NCBI RefSeq assembly: GCF_014698505.1
Contig: NZ_JACJTD010000015.1
Span: 1 to 64,000, forward strand
Origin: Nostoc foliaceum FACHB-393
GTDB lineage: Bacteria > Cyanobacteriota > Cyanobacteriia > Cyanobacteriales > Nostocaceae
Length of the DNA: 64,000 bases
Direction of reading: 5' to 3'
The notes under the pieces are model-generated. The model had not been told where the DNA came from, did not search any database, and saw nothing but the letters and a program-made list of their open reading frames with translations. The position numbers and the translations under genes are program-made. Of the stretch, positions 36,775 through 45,421 are shown in pieces (the first letter of the stretch is position 1; every line of letters begins with the position of its first letter).

Positions 36775-38136
36775 ATGGCAGTAAGAAACGGAACACCGGA
36801 AAACGATACCCTTACCGGCACTAATAATGCTGATACGATTCGCGGCTTTGGTAAAGAAGACCTCTTATCTGGCTTAGGCGGTAATGACACGATCTTCGGT
36901 GGAGATGATAAAGACACCGTGTTTGGTGGAGATGGTGCCGACAGAATATTGGGGGAGTTCGGTGAGGACGAGCTATATGGTGATGCTGGCAATGACTTCA
37001 TCGATGGCGGATTCGATAAGGACACTGTGTTTGGTGGAGCTGGTGCTGACAGACTCTTTGGCGGAGAAGGCGAAGACTCAGTATTTGGTGATGGCGGCAA
37101 TGACACCATCTACGGCGGTGCGGACGCTGAAGATGGACTTGATGGGAAAGATTTCCTTGATGGTGGCGCGGGTGCAGACTGGATTTATGGTGGCTTTGAA
37201 GATACTGCCCAGGGCGGTGCTGGCAATGACACCCTAATTGGTAGCTTCTATGATGACGCACTGTACGGCGACGACACAGAAGGTTCGGTTTCGGGTGGTG
37301 CTGACTACATTGATGGTGGTGCGGGCAATGATACCCTTTACGGCGAAGCTGACACCTTGGCTTCGGGCGGTAATGACACCCTCATCGGTGGCGATGGTGA
37401 TGACACTCTCTATGGCTATGCCGGTGATGACTCCCTCCTGGGTGGAGACGGTATTGACTACCTCGATGGCGGTGACGGCAATGACGTTATCGATGGTGGT
37501 GCAGGTATTAGCACCCTCTTGGGTGGTGCTGGCTTAGAAACCATCACAGGAGGTATTGAAGGTGACTTCATCGATGGTGGCGAAGATGCTGACAACCTCA
37601 ATGGTCTTGGTGGCAATGACACCATCTACGGTGACTTTAGTGTAGATGAATCTCTTGCTGGCAATGATGTGATTAATGGCGGCGCGGGCGATGACTTCAT
37701 CGATGGTGGCGCTGGCGTTGACCGCATTATCGGTGGTGGTGGCAATGATGTTCTCTACGGTGGCGAAGACTCAGAAACCCAAACCGGACGCGATACGCTA
37801 ACCGGTGGTGCTGGTACTGATTTCTTCCAATTGAATTATGCAGAATATCAATTCGAGCCACCCCAATCCGGTGAGCCAATCATCCCTGTTCCTGCTGGCG
37901 ACTGGATCACCGACTTCCAAAATGGTACTGACTACTTACTGCTTGAGGCTCTGGAATTTGAGGATCTAGGTTTCCAGCGCATCAATCTCACTGTTGGTGG
38001 TGTTGCTACAGCTAGTACTCGGATCTACGTTCTGACTGAAGGCGTTACTATTGCTCAATCCGAAACCCTAGCAGTTTTGCAAGGGGTACTTCCCGGAGCG
38101 TTCGACGCATCAGATTTCGTTGTAGAGCCTATCTAA
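36775..38136 (+). CDS. RTX calcium-binding repeat protein
   Basis: A 453-residue protein built almost entirely of RTX nonapeptides (GGxGxDxhx; for example GGAGADRLFG and GGNDTIYGG) from about 10 to 345. These fold as a parallel β-roll binding Ca2+. The C-terminal 100 residues (DWITDFQNGTDYLLLEALEF onward) are the non-repetitive cap and secretion segment usual for type I secreted proteins. It lacks a signal peptide, enzymatic domain and cysteines, so it is probably an exported surface or sheath protein. Two hairpins follow the stop, and the next gene is a glycosyltransferase-isomerase fusion. Confidence 0.88.
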   Translation: MAVRNGTPENDTLTGTNNADTIRGFGKEDLLSGLGGNDTIFGGDDKDTVFGGDGADRILGEFGEDELYGDAGNDFIDGGFDKDTVFGGAGADRLFGGEGEDSVFGDGGNDTIYGGADAEDGLDGKDFLDGGAGADWIYGGFEDTAQGGAGNDTLIGSFYDDALYGDDTEGSVSGGADYIDGGAGNDTLYGEADTLASGGNDTLIGGDGDDTLYGYAGDDSLLGGDGIDYLDGGDGNDVIDGGAGISTLLGGAGLETITGGIEGDFIDGGEDADNLNGLGGNDTIYGDFSVDESLAGNDVINGGAGDDFIDGGAGVDRIIGGGGNDVLYGGEDSETQTGRDTLTGGAGTDFFQLNYAEYQFEPPQSGEPIIPVPAGDWITDFQNGTDYLLLEALEFEDLGFQRINLTVGGVATASTRIYVLTEGVTIAQSETLAVLQGVLPGAFDASDFVVEPI

Positions 38137-38141
38137 GAAAT

Positions 38142-38248
38142 GGGTAACTAGGCGGTGTACTTGGGTACGAACCAAGTAGCACACACCTGATAGTTACCCC
38201 AACCATGAAGAGTAGCGGCGTTGTCAGAATTCGCTTTCGCTACTCTTC
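38142..38248 (+). terminator. Two tandem hairpins after RTX gene
   Basis: Hairpin 1 (38142-38199) has an outer stem GGGTAACTA/TAGTTACCC and an inner stem CTTGG/CCAAG with GGTGT/ACACC between. Hairpin 2 (38208-38248) has the perfect 11-bp stem GAAGAGTAGCG/CGCTACTCTTC. Neither has a strong U-tract, so they may protect or process the RTX mRNA rather than end it. Confidence 0.6.
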
Positions 38249-38583
38249 GTACCAAAGCTAAATAAGCGGGCGTAATTAAAGATCACTGGATTTGGATTGG
38301 TCTTAATGGGTATTAGGTAATGGGTAATTCAAGCTACTCTATACCTTTTACCCCATACTTCTCCTCACTAGTGACATTTATTCTGCCTGACCTACTTAAC
38401 TGTGTCCATCTTAATATCTCCTGTCCGAAAACCTAGAACAGGAAATAAGCTCAAACACATCTAATTTGCATATCTTGATCGCATCAAAATCCTGTGGGGT
38501 GGGCATCTTACCCCGGCTTTCTCATGCAGTATAAATGTCTACTAGCTTAAAGATTTGTAATACTCAGAATTACTGAAAGTGCC
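38249..38583. other. Spacer between RTX gene and fusion gene
   Basis: 335 bp without a credible gene; it is AT-rich, and I see no repeat or clear promoter in it. Confidence 0.4.
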
Positions 38584-40647
38584 GTGCGAATTTTATTTTT
38601 GCATCCTAGTTTCCCTGCTCAATTTCGTCATGTAGCAGCAGCTTTGGCTAAAGACAAACGTAACCAAGTTTTCTTTGGTACTACTCGTCACGATGGTAAA
38701 TTGCCCGGTGTTAACAAAGTCATCTATAACCCTAAACGAGAAGCTCGACCGGAAACTCACCATTACGTCAAACCCTTGGAAAATGCTGTTCTTCAGGGTC
38801 AAGGTGTGTATAGGCTGGCAGAGCAACTTAAAGCACGGGGATTTGTTCCAGATGTAGTTTATGGCCATTCGGGTTGGGGCCCTACCTTATTTATCAAAGA
38901 TATTTTTCCCAAAGCCAAGTTACTGTGTTACTTTGAGTGGTTTTATCATGCTCATGGTACTGATGCTGACTTTGATCCTAGCGATCGCCTGACTGCGGAT
39001 GATGAAGCCCGAATTCGGATGAAAAATGCGCCGATTTTGCAGGATCTATATAGTTGCGATCGCGGTCTTTCTCCTACCTATTGGCAACGCCAGCAATTCC
39101 CCCTAGAGTATCACAGTAAAATTTCTGTATTACATGATGGGATTGATACTAACTTTTTTTGTCCCAAACCAGGGGCTAAATTAGTTCTCCCACGCATCAA
39201 TTTGGATCTTTCTCATGTTGAAGAACTTGTTACTTATGTAGCAAGGGGCATGGAGCCTTATCGGGGATTTCCCCAGTTTATCGAGGCAGTTGCCTTACTC
39301 CAACAACAACGCCCTCATTGTCATGTGGTGATTGTCGGAGAAAACCGCGTCGCTTATGGTAAGCCTCTACGTGATGGCAAAACCTATAAAGAGGTGATGC
39401 TAGAAAAATATGATCTCGACCTCAACCGAGTTCATTTTACAGGTTGGCTACCTTACGTTGAATATCTGCAAGTTCTCCAAGCTTCTGCGGCACACGTTTA
39501 TCTTACCCGTCCCTTTGTTTTATCTTGGTCAATGTTGGAGGTCTTATCAGCAGGTTGCTTGCTGATAGGTTCTAAAACTGCTTCTGTAACCGAAGTGATT
39601 CAAGATGGCGTTAATGGGCTATTGGTAGATTTCTTTTCACCGCAGGAAATATGCGATCGCATTGCAGAAGCCCTCAATCATCCAGAGAAAATGGCTGCAA
39701 TTAGGGCGAAGGCAAGGCAAACAATTCTAGATCGCTATGATTTAGCCCAATTATTACCCCAACACCTGCAATGGATAAAGCAGTCAGAAGATAGCAAACT
39801 AGTTGCGCCTTGGGAGAAAACAAAACTAGGGTTGCTAGCCCCTGTAGAAAACAAGGGATTTGGTAGGCGACATCAAAAAGCTGAGAATTCATCAGCCACA
39901 TCTGCGACACTCTTACAAGTTCATAATCAGACATTGACAACTCAAGAAATTATTCCTCTCTTGAGTCGATATCAACTGCTACCAAAGCTTCAGCAAGAAC
40001 TCTTAATTGACGAAGCGATCGCCTCTTTTAGCTGCACAAGCGAAGAGCAAGCCAAGTGTTACCAAGAGTTTTGCCAACAAAATCAGTTGTCATCAGAAGC
40101 TGAACGCCAAGCTTGGTTACAGCAGCAGAATCTGACTGAAACAGAATTTTTGGATTTAACAACTCGCAACCTGAGAATTGAGAAATTCAAAAAAGCTACC
40201 TGGGATCACAAGTTAGAGACTTATTTTCGCCAATTAAAACCAAAACTTGACCAGGTTGTTTATTCTCTCATTCGCATCCGCGATAGAGCTGTTGCTCAAG
40301 AACTTTACTTCCGCCTGTTAGAAGGTGAACAGTCCTTTGCTGAACTTGCAAGGCAATATTCCCAAGGTGCAGAGGCTCAGACTGGTGGCTTAATGGGGCC
40401 CATAGCATTGAGTGCACCCCATCCTAAACTTGCCCGCCTTCTCGCCTTCAGCCAACCCGGTCAGCTATCGCTCCCGACCAATATTGGCGATTGGTGGTTA
40501 ATTGTGCGCTTAGAAAAGTTTATCCCGTCCCAATTTGACGAACCGATGCGACAACGGTTGCTCAACGAACTTTTTGCTGGTTGGTTAAAAGACCAAATGC
40601 AAAAAACTTCTCCACCACAATCTGTAGCAATCAAACATTCAGCTTGA
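38584..40647 (+). CDS. Glycosyltransferase-parvulin (PpiC) fusion
   Basis: A 687-residue single frame made of two proteins. Residues 1-400 are a GT4/GT1-family glycosyltransferase: MRILFLHPSFPAQF, YVARGMEPYRGFPQF, and the nucleotide-sugar site MLEVLSAGCLLIGS with E after seven residues. Residues about 445-675 are a complete cyanobacterial parvulin-type prolyl isomerase of the kind often found next to type I secretion genes: NQTLTTQEIIPLLSRYQLL, a SurA-like helical part, then the rotamase core (about 555-648) with FAELARQYSQG and GGLMGP. A 45-residue Ser/Ala-rich linker joins them. The start is GTG (no close ATG). It lies between two RTX genes, suggesting it modifies and folds these proteins; that is inference. 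The stop sits in a 29-bp direct repeat made by local duplication. Confidence 0.85.
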   Translation: MRILFLHPSFPAQFRHVAAALAKDKRNQVFFGTTRHDGKLPGVNKVIYNPKREARPETHHYVKPLENAVLQGQGVYRLAEQLKARGFVPDVVYGHSGWGPTLFIKDIFPKAKLLCYFEWFYHAHGTDADFDPSDRLTADDEARIRMKNAPILQDLYSCDRGLSPTYWQRQQFPLEYHSKISVLHDGIDTNFFCPKPGAKLVLPRINLDLSHVEELVTYVARGMEPYRGFPQFIEAVALLQQQRPHCHVVIVGENRVAYGKPLRDGKTYKEVMLEKYDLDLNRVHFTGWLPYVEYLQVLQASAAHVYLTRPFVLSWSMLEVLSAGCLLIGSKTASVTEVIQDGVNGLLVDFFSPQEICDRIAEALNHPEKMAAIRAKARQTILDRYDLAQLLPQHLQWIKQSEDSKLVAPWEKTKLGLLAPVENKGFGRRHQKAENSSATSATLLQVHNQTLTTQEIIPLLSRYQLLPKLQQELLIDEAIASFSCTSEEQAKCYQEFCQQNQLSSEAERQAWLQQQNLTETEFLDLTTRNLRIEKFKKATWDHKLETYFRQLKPKLDQVVYSLIRIRDRAVAQELYFRLLEGEQSFAELARQYSQGAEAQTGGLMGPIALSAPHPKLARLLAFSQPGQLSLPTNIGDWWLIVRLEKFIPSQFDEPMRQRLLNELFAGWLKDQMQKTSPPQSVAIKHSA

Positions 40648-40653
40648 ACTTCT
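40625..40653. repeat. 29-bp direct repeat, copy 1
   Basis: This copy contains the last codons and stop of the fusion gene. Its identical partner is at 40758-40786, and a small palindromic element sits between them. Confidence 0.85.
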
Positions 40654-40654
40654 C

Positions 40655-40745
40655 AGGACTTACGCAAAAACCCTCTACAACTCTTATTACTTGGCGCACT
40701 TGGCGTACTTGGCGGTTCGTTTTTTCATGATTTTGCGTAAGTCCT
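40655..40745. mobile_element. MITE-like element with 15-bp perfect inverted repeats
   Basis: A 91-bp element bounded by AGGACTTACGCAAAA and its exact complement, flanked on both sides by ACTTCT (likely target duplication, one extra C on the left). Its middle has short TTGGCG repeats. One arm of a related element occurs at about 32501. There is no coding capacity. Confidence 0.85.
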
Positions 40746-40757
40746 ACTTCTATTCCT

Positions 40758-40786
40758 TAGCAATCAAACATTCAGCTTGAACTTCT
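40758..40786. repeat. 29-bp direct repeat, copy 2
   Basis: Exact duplicate of 40625-40653, lying just upstream of the second RTX gene. Confidence 0.85.
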
Positions 40787-40812
40787 ATTCCTTTAACCCT
40801 TAGGTATGTAGT

Positions 40813-43017
40813 ATGCCAGCTCTAAACTTTAGCGAACAGCTTTTAGTAGGAAACGATTTTAGCGGTCAAAACCTGAATGGTTCGACCTTTTTCAAAGCCA
40901 CTCTCACCAACGTTTCATTGTTCAATACACAGTTGAGAGGGACTAACTTTGAAGAAGCGAAACTATACAATGTTGATGCCCGCAATGCCATCTTTGCCCC
41001 CAATAATAACTTTGGCCCAGCTAATCTTTTTAAGGCAACATTAGAAAATGTCAATCTCAGAGGAGCAAACCTAACTGGGGCTAATCTCTCATTCATCAAC
41101 ACCAAATTCATCAACCTGTCAAACGCTAACCTGACCAATGCCAATCTACAGGAGGCTAATCTCAGTGGCGAACAGTCCGAGCGACCAAACCTGAGAGGTG
41201 CTAACTTTACTGGTGCTGATCTATATAAAGCGAAGCTCAAAGCTGCTGACTTTACTGGTGCGAATCTGACAAATGCCAGCTTAGAAGAAGCTGATTTTGA
41301 AGCAACTCTTTTAGTCAACATCGATGCAACTGGTGCTGACTTCCGACTAGCAAAACTGACAGATATTACCCTGCAAAATGCAATTTTTGACCTAGCTAAT
41401 TTCAGTGACGTTGTTCTGAGTGATGTAGAAGCATTAGATCCGACACAGCCAATTAATGCTAGGTTTCGTGGTGCTAATTTAAGCAACTTGACTCTAGATG
41501 ATGCTATTTTGACGGGTTCTGATTTTAGTGCTTATGTAGCTGCTAATGGCACTGTTACAGTTACAGACTTGACTGGGGCTAAATTAATTGAGACTGATTT
41601 CACTGGAGCAAATTTCAGTAGTGCCAAGCTGTTGAATGCTGACCTATCTAAAACCAACCTCACCAATACCAATTTTACAGGGGCTAACATGAGTGGGGTG
41701 CTGACGACTGATGCGATCGCAATTGGTGCAAATTTCACTGATGCCAATCTCAGTAACGCTAATCTGTCAAAAGGCAACTTTACAGATGCTACCTTTGTGG
41801 GTGCAAATCTCACGGGAGCGATCGCAGTTGATGCCATTGGCTTATCTCTTGGTGATGCCAGTAACAACACGCTCAACGGCACTAGCAACGGCGATAACCT
41901 CTTTGGTTTTGAGGGTAATGACACCCTCACCGGTGCTGGAGGGGATGATTATCTTGATGGCGGCGCGGGTGCTGACAGAATGGTTGGTGGTGCGGGTAAT
42001 GACACCTATGCAGTCAATAGTGCCAGCGATACCGTTGTTGAAAATGCCAATGCAGCTATAGATACTGTCCGTTCTAGTCTTACTAGCTACACATTAGGCA
42101 ACAACGTCGAAAACTTGGTTTTAGTAGGAACAGCCCAAAACGGGACTGGTAACGCACTTAATAATGTCATCATTGGTAACACTGGCAACAATACCCTCAA
42201 CGGGTTGGCTGGCAACGATACTCTAATTGGTGATGCTGGTAATGACACACTTAGCGGTGGCGCGGGGGATGACTCCCTGATTGGTGGCACAGGCAACGAC
42301 ACATATATAGTCGATAGCATAGGGGATACCATCACAGAAAACGTCGATGAAGGCACAGATACAGTCCAGTCCAGCCTGGACTATACTCTAGGCGATAACT
42401 TAGAAAACCTAACTTTGCTTGGCACAGCCCAAATAGGTACAGGCAATGCACTTGCCAACACCATCACTGGTAATGAAGCTGACAACACCATCAATGGTCA
42501 AGCTGGCAACGATATTCTCTTTGGCAATGGTGGTGCTGATGCCCTAACTGGAGCAGGTGGCAACGATACTCTTGATGGAGGTGACGGCAATGACAACCTC
42601 AACGGTGGAGTCGGTGCTGACTTGCTTACGGGTGGAGCAGGCAATGATATCCTGACTGGCGCTGATGGTAATGATATTTTGGTCGGCGGCCTTGGTAATG
42701 ACACTCTCACTGGTGGTATAGGTAGCGATACCATTCGCTATGTCTTAGGTGATGGTAGTGACCGAGTTAATGGATTTGTCACAGGAACAGGAGGAGATTT
42801 CCTTTCCTTCAATGGTATTGCTGCTATTGATGTGCGTGTAGTTACTAATGCTGCTGGCACTAATACCCAGTTTAGAGTCAGCGACGGCATTGCTGGTAAC
42901 CCTGGATTCGGCACAGCAGAAGACCTTTTAATTACCTTGTTTGGTACTGGTTTTAACCAAGCGGATATCGTCACCAACATTGTTGACTCAGCAAATACGA
43001 CCTTTTTATTCTCATAG
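40813..43017 (+). CDS. Pentapeptide-repeat/RTX protein
   Basis: A 734-residue protein with two repeat architectures. Residues about 1-345 are pentapeptide repeats (A(N/D)LxX; for example [19 protein letters not shown]), which fold as a right-handed quadrilateral β-helix. Residues about 350-645 are RTX nonapeptides (GGAGNDTL and similar) plus two copies of a spacer [21 protein letters not shown]. The end ([15 protein letters not shown]) resembles the cap of other RTX proteins. No signal peptide is present, so export by type I secretion is likely. The combination suggests a long, rigid, Ca2+-stabilised surface fibre. A decayed copy of the last pentapeptides lies 139 bp downstream of the stop. 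No secretion genes are in the window. Confidence 0.87.
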   Translation: MPALNFSEQLLVGNDFSGQNLNGSTFFKATLTNVSLFNTQLRGTNFEEAKLYNVDARNAIFAPNNNFGPANLFKATLENVNLRGANLTGANLSFINTKFINLSNANLTNANLQEANLSGEQSERPNLRGANFTGADLYKAKLKAADFTGANLTNASLEEADFEATLLVNIDATGADFRLAKLTDITLQNAIFDLANFSDVVLSDVEALDPTQPINARFRGANLSNLTLDDAILTGSDFSAYVAANGTVTVTDLTGAKLIETDFTGANFSSAKLLNADLSKTNLTNTNFTGANMSGVLTTDAIAIGANFTDANLSNANLSKGNFTDATFVGANLTGAIAVDAIGLSLGDASNNTLNGTSNGDNLFGFEGNDTLTGAGGDDYLDGGAGADRMVGGAGNDTYAVNSASDTVVENANAAIDTVRSSLTSYTLGNNVENLVLVGTAQNGTGNALNNVIIGNTGNNTLNGLAGNDTLIGDAGNDTLSGGAGDDSLIGGTGNDTYIVDSIGDTITENVDEGTDTVQSSLDYTLGDNLENLTLLGTAQIGTGNALANTITGNEADNTINGQAGNDILFGNGGADALTGAGGNDTLDGGDGNDNLNGGVGADLLTGGAGNDILTGADGNDILVGGLGNDTLTGGIGSDTIRYVLGDGSDRVNGFVTGTGGDFLSFNGIAAIDVRVVTNAAGTNTQFRVSDGIAGNPGFGTAEDLLITLFGTGFNQADIVTNIVDSANTTFLFS

Positions 43018-43155
43018 ATCCCCAAGGAATACCGTAGAGAACTTGGGTTGATATTTTCACCAAGGGTTCTGTCGTAGTGGATATCCTTTGTGGTTTGGGA
43101 AAAAGGAGAAAGGTTGGAATTCACTCCTTTCTCTTTTCCCGAACCGTATTGGGTT

Positions 43156-43227
43156 AAGGGCGACTTTACCAATGGCACCTTTACAAGAGCAAGTCTCACG
43201 GTTGCGATCGCAGTTGATGCCAATTAG
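43156..43227 (+). pseudogene. Fragment of a pentapeptide-repeat gene
   Basis: 24 codons read KGDFTNGTFTRASLTVAIAVDAN and a stop. This matches [22 protein letters not shown] in the upstream gene (about residues 318-340), with clear DNA similarity over the whole stretch. It begins right after the dispersed sequence ACCGTATTGGG. It is a leftover of a partial duplication or of a second lost gene. Confidence 0.75.
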
Positions 43228-43429
43228 GATATGGCTTCCACACACAAACGCCAATAAGTTTAAACTTAAATAAGTCGGCACAATAAAACCAAACTGTGTG
43301 AAGAAAAGTAAACAAGGCTCAAACCCTTTCTCCCCCTGCTCCCTGCCCCCTACCCCTGCCTTTTTCCAACGATAATTATTTACGCCAACCTACTTACTGC
43401 AACCTGGAGAGATTTTCGGTGAGATTAGC

Positions 43430-43540
43430 TCACTGCGAGAAAAAACCAACAAACAGTAGAGGCAAGAGTATTAGTATGGACACAATTAATACGAGGGTTG
43501 CTGGCTCGATTTTAATGTGGTTCTTCTGTGGATCGCGCAT
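43430..43540 (-). CDS. Small single-helix membrane protein (36 aa)
   Basis: A 36-residue frame: a hydrophilic start (MRDPQKNHIKIEP) and one membrane helix (ATLVLIVSILILLPLLFVGFF), then SQ. The opposite strand has a 27-codon frame with poorer character. A weak GAGAG lies upstream of the ATG. The composition is what thylakoid or respiratory small subunits look like, but I do not recognise it. The other small frame at 43750-43857 lies beyond a mobile element on the same strand. Confidence 0.45.
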   Translation of the reverse strand: MRDPQKNHIKIEPATLVLIVSILILLPLLFVGFFSQ

Positions 43541-43563
43541 TTGGCTCTCTCTCGAATAATAAG

Positions 43564-43667
43564 TATAGCGGTTCTCGTTTACGTGAGGTACAACCGTAGG
43601 GGCACGGCACTGCCGTGCCCCTACACCTCATGATGTAATGTTGTACCGTATCTGAATGGGAACTATA
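43564..43667. mobile_element. MITE-like element, copy 3
   Basis: Starts TATAGCGGTTCTCGTTTACG and closely follows copy 1 (123-222) through GATGTAATGTTGTACCG. Its right inverted repeat is degenerate (GGGAACTATA), so it may no longer move. It separates two tiny membrane-protein frames. Confidence 0.8.
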
Positions 43668-43749
43668 TATTAACTCAGCCTAAAGGATGTTTATTCCTTT
43701 TTCTAAGCCCAATCAGGTTGAAAAATATAAATTTTTTTACCCTATCTGC

Positions 43750-43857
43750 TTATTTCTTCCAAGGTAGTTTAGTCCCCATTTCAGTCAATGCGGAAAATAT
43801 GAGATAGAGGACAAGTAACCCAGCACCCGCAAAAAAAGCCAGTAAATCGTTATCCAT
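43750..43857 (-). CDS. Small single-helix membrane protein (35 aa)
   Basis: A 35-residue frame: MDNDLLAFF, a hydrophobic helix (AGAGLLVLYLIFSAL), then TEMGTKLPWKK, a positively charged end. Acidic start and basic end fit a one-helix membrane subunit. I do not recognise the family. It lies 69 bp downstream of the CreD-like gene on the same strand and could be its last cistron. No clear ribosome-binding site is visible. Confidence 0.5.
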   Translation of the reverse strand: MDNDLLAFFAGAGLLVLYLIFSALTEMGTKLPWKK

Positions 43858-43926
43858 AAGTGCTATTTACTAAAACTTCGCTAATCATAGCGGAATCACC
43901 TAATCTATAAGCATTTTTCTACAGCC

Positions 43927-45330
43927 CTACAATCTCTGGTCTTCTGGGTGCAAACTGTACCAACTATACCAGTGACGAACTGCTAGCCAAACGGCTGAAA
44001 GCAAACCTGCTAGGCTGAGAGTTAGCCCACTGACGGGTACTAATAATCCAAAGATGGGTAGGACTGCTCCAGCAATAGTGCAGATAATAGCAGCAAGGGA
44101 AGCCCTGCGACTGGCTCCCAATCCCCATGTTAAAATTAGTAAGATGATGGAAATTAAAGTCCAAGCCAACTGAACATTGATAACACGAGCTAGATAGGTC
44201 AAAGTCAACAGACAAGCAAAGAAAATACTAGCAGCGATCGCTACATTTTTGAAACTCATTGGCAGTGACAAATATAACAACAATATCCACCACAGAAATA
44301 TTGCTGGTGCTAGTAATAAAAGACGCGGAATTATCCCCGTGTTCTTAATAGGCTCGGTATTGGTAAACACTCCAAATGGATTTTTGACTGAAACATTATC
44401 GTCAAATTTCCAAGTAAATTGTGTACTGCGTCCGTCAGATTTAATTTCATCAGGTTCAATACCACTGGCAAAATTAGCTGGAGCAAAGTTAGCAATTGCG
44501 ATGAGGCGGAAGTTAGATAGCATCTGTCCCCCTGCACTATAAACCCAGCGAGGCCCGCCTCTTGCCTGATAGGTGACTCGAAAGGTGGTTTCTTCCCCTG
44601 GTTGCAGCCGGAAGGGAAAGCCATAGTCTCCCGGATTGGTTTGTTGTAACCTAGTCCCGTCACGCTCGATTTTGTAGCTAGCAAGAAGTATGGAGCCGTT
44701 GGGTGGCGGTGCCTCAAAGAAAAAATTATTAATATCCTTGAGTTGGTTAACTACTTTATAATCGGCAGTATAATCTGCGCGATAAATTGAGCTGCGACCT
44801 GGAACATCTACGCTTTGGTCAAGGTTGACTTGAATTTGTGAACTAGCCAGCATCAAGAAGCGGTTGATCTCTCGTGTCTCATTTACCTTAACTATTTTGC
44901 CATCTACTTGAGTGGTATATGAGTATGGCTCTCGAATAGAGTAGCGGACTTGAGGCGCAAATTGCTCAAGCTTTTCACCTGCAACACTTTCAGCTACTTG
45001 AGCCACCTTTGCTTGTTCCCAGTGGTGATAGCGATTGCTTAAAGTTGAACAGAGAAAAAATCCCGGTATTAACAGAACTAATACTAGAGTTAAATGCTGC
45101 AATCCCCGCAATAGTTGGGAATAACGAACAGCCCATTCGCCTATGAATATAAGTTGTTCCGGCTGGCTTCGACGCAGGGAAAAACTGATCAGTGCGATCG
45201 CAACTCCCAAAGCTACAATCAAAAATACTAATAACAATGAAGCTTTGAGCGCTTCGGTTCCAAATTGGACAAGCTCAATCGGATGCGTCAAATCAGGTAA
45301 TCCGGGAATACCTTGAGTAGAAGATGACAT
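43927..45330 (-). CDS. Multi-pass membrane protein, CreD-like topology
   Basis: A protein of 467 residues from the chosen ATG (MSSSTQG). There are two N-terminal membrane helices, a 210-residue extracytoplasmic β-rich domain (EPYSYTTQVDGKIVKVNETREINRF onward to about 310), then five or six helices to the C-terminus. This arrangement recalls the inner-membrane protein CreD, but sequence evidence is weak, so the function is open. A TTG 12 codons upstream is an alternative start. It follows the KamA-type gene by 91 bp and is probably co-transcribed. Confidence 0.6.
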   Translation of the reverse strand: MSSSTQGIPGLPDLTHPIELVQFGTEALKASLLLVFLIVALGVAIALISFSLRRSQPEQLIFIGEWAVRYSQLLRGLQHLTLVLVLLIPGFFLCSTLSNRYHHWEQAKVAQVAESVAGEKLEQFAPQVRYSIREPYSYTTQVDGKIVKVNETREINRFLMLASSQIQVNLDQSVDVPGRSSIYRADYTADYKVVNQLKDINNFFFEAPPPNGSILLASYKIERDGTRLQQTNPGDYGFPFRLQPGEETTFRVTYQARGGPRWVYSAGGQMLSNFRLIAIANFAPANFASGIEPDEIKSDGRSTQFTWKFDDNVSVKNPFGVFTNTEPIKNTGIIPRLLLLAPAIFLWWILLLYLSLPMSFKNVAIAASIFFACLLTLTYLARVINVQLAWTLISIILLILTWGLGASRRASLAAIICTIAGAVLPIFGLLVPVSGLTLSLAGLLSAVWLAVRHWYSWYSLHPEDQRL

Positions 45331-45421
45331 TGGCTGATTTTTGCAGAATTTGGAGAACCAGACCAATAAAATCTCTTAAAAGTTTCTGGAAATGGGTATA
45401 AATTATTTCCCAGTCCCCAAT

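Noticed and set aside
36768..37261. Open frames opposite the RTX genes (also at 40866-43223)
   Set aside because: They are mirror frames of GC-rich nonapeptide and pentapeptide repeats, with Pro/Ser-rich, non-protein-like composition.
36800..37800. CRISPR-like tandem repeats
   Set aside because: The repeats are in frame, vary in sequence and encode RTX nonapeptides; there are no constant repeats with unique spacers.
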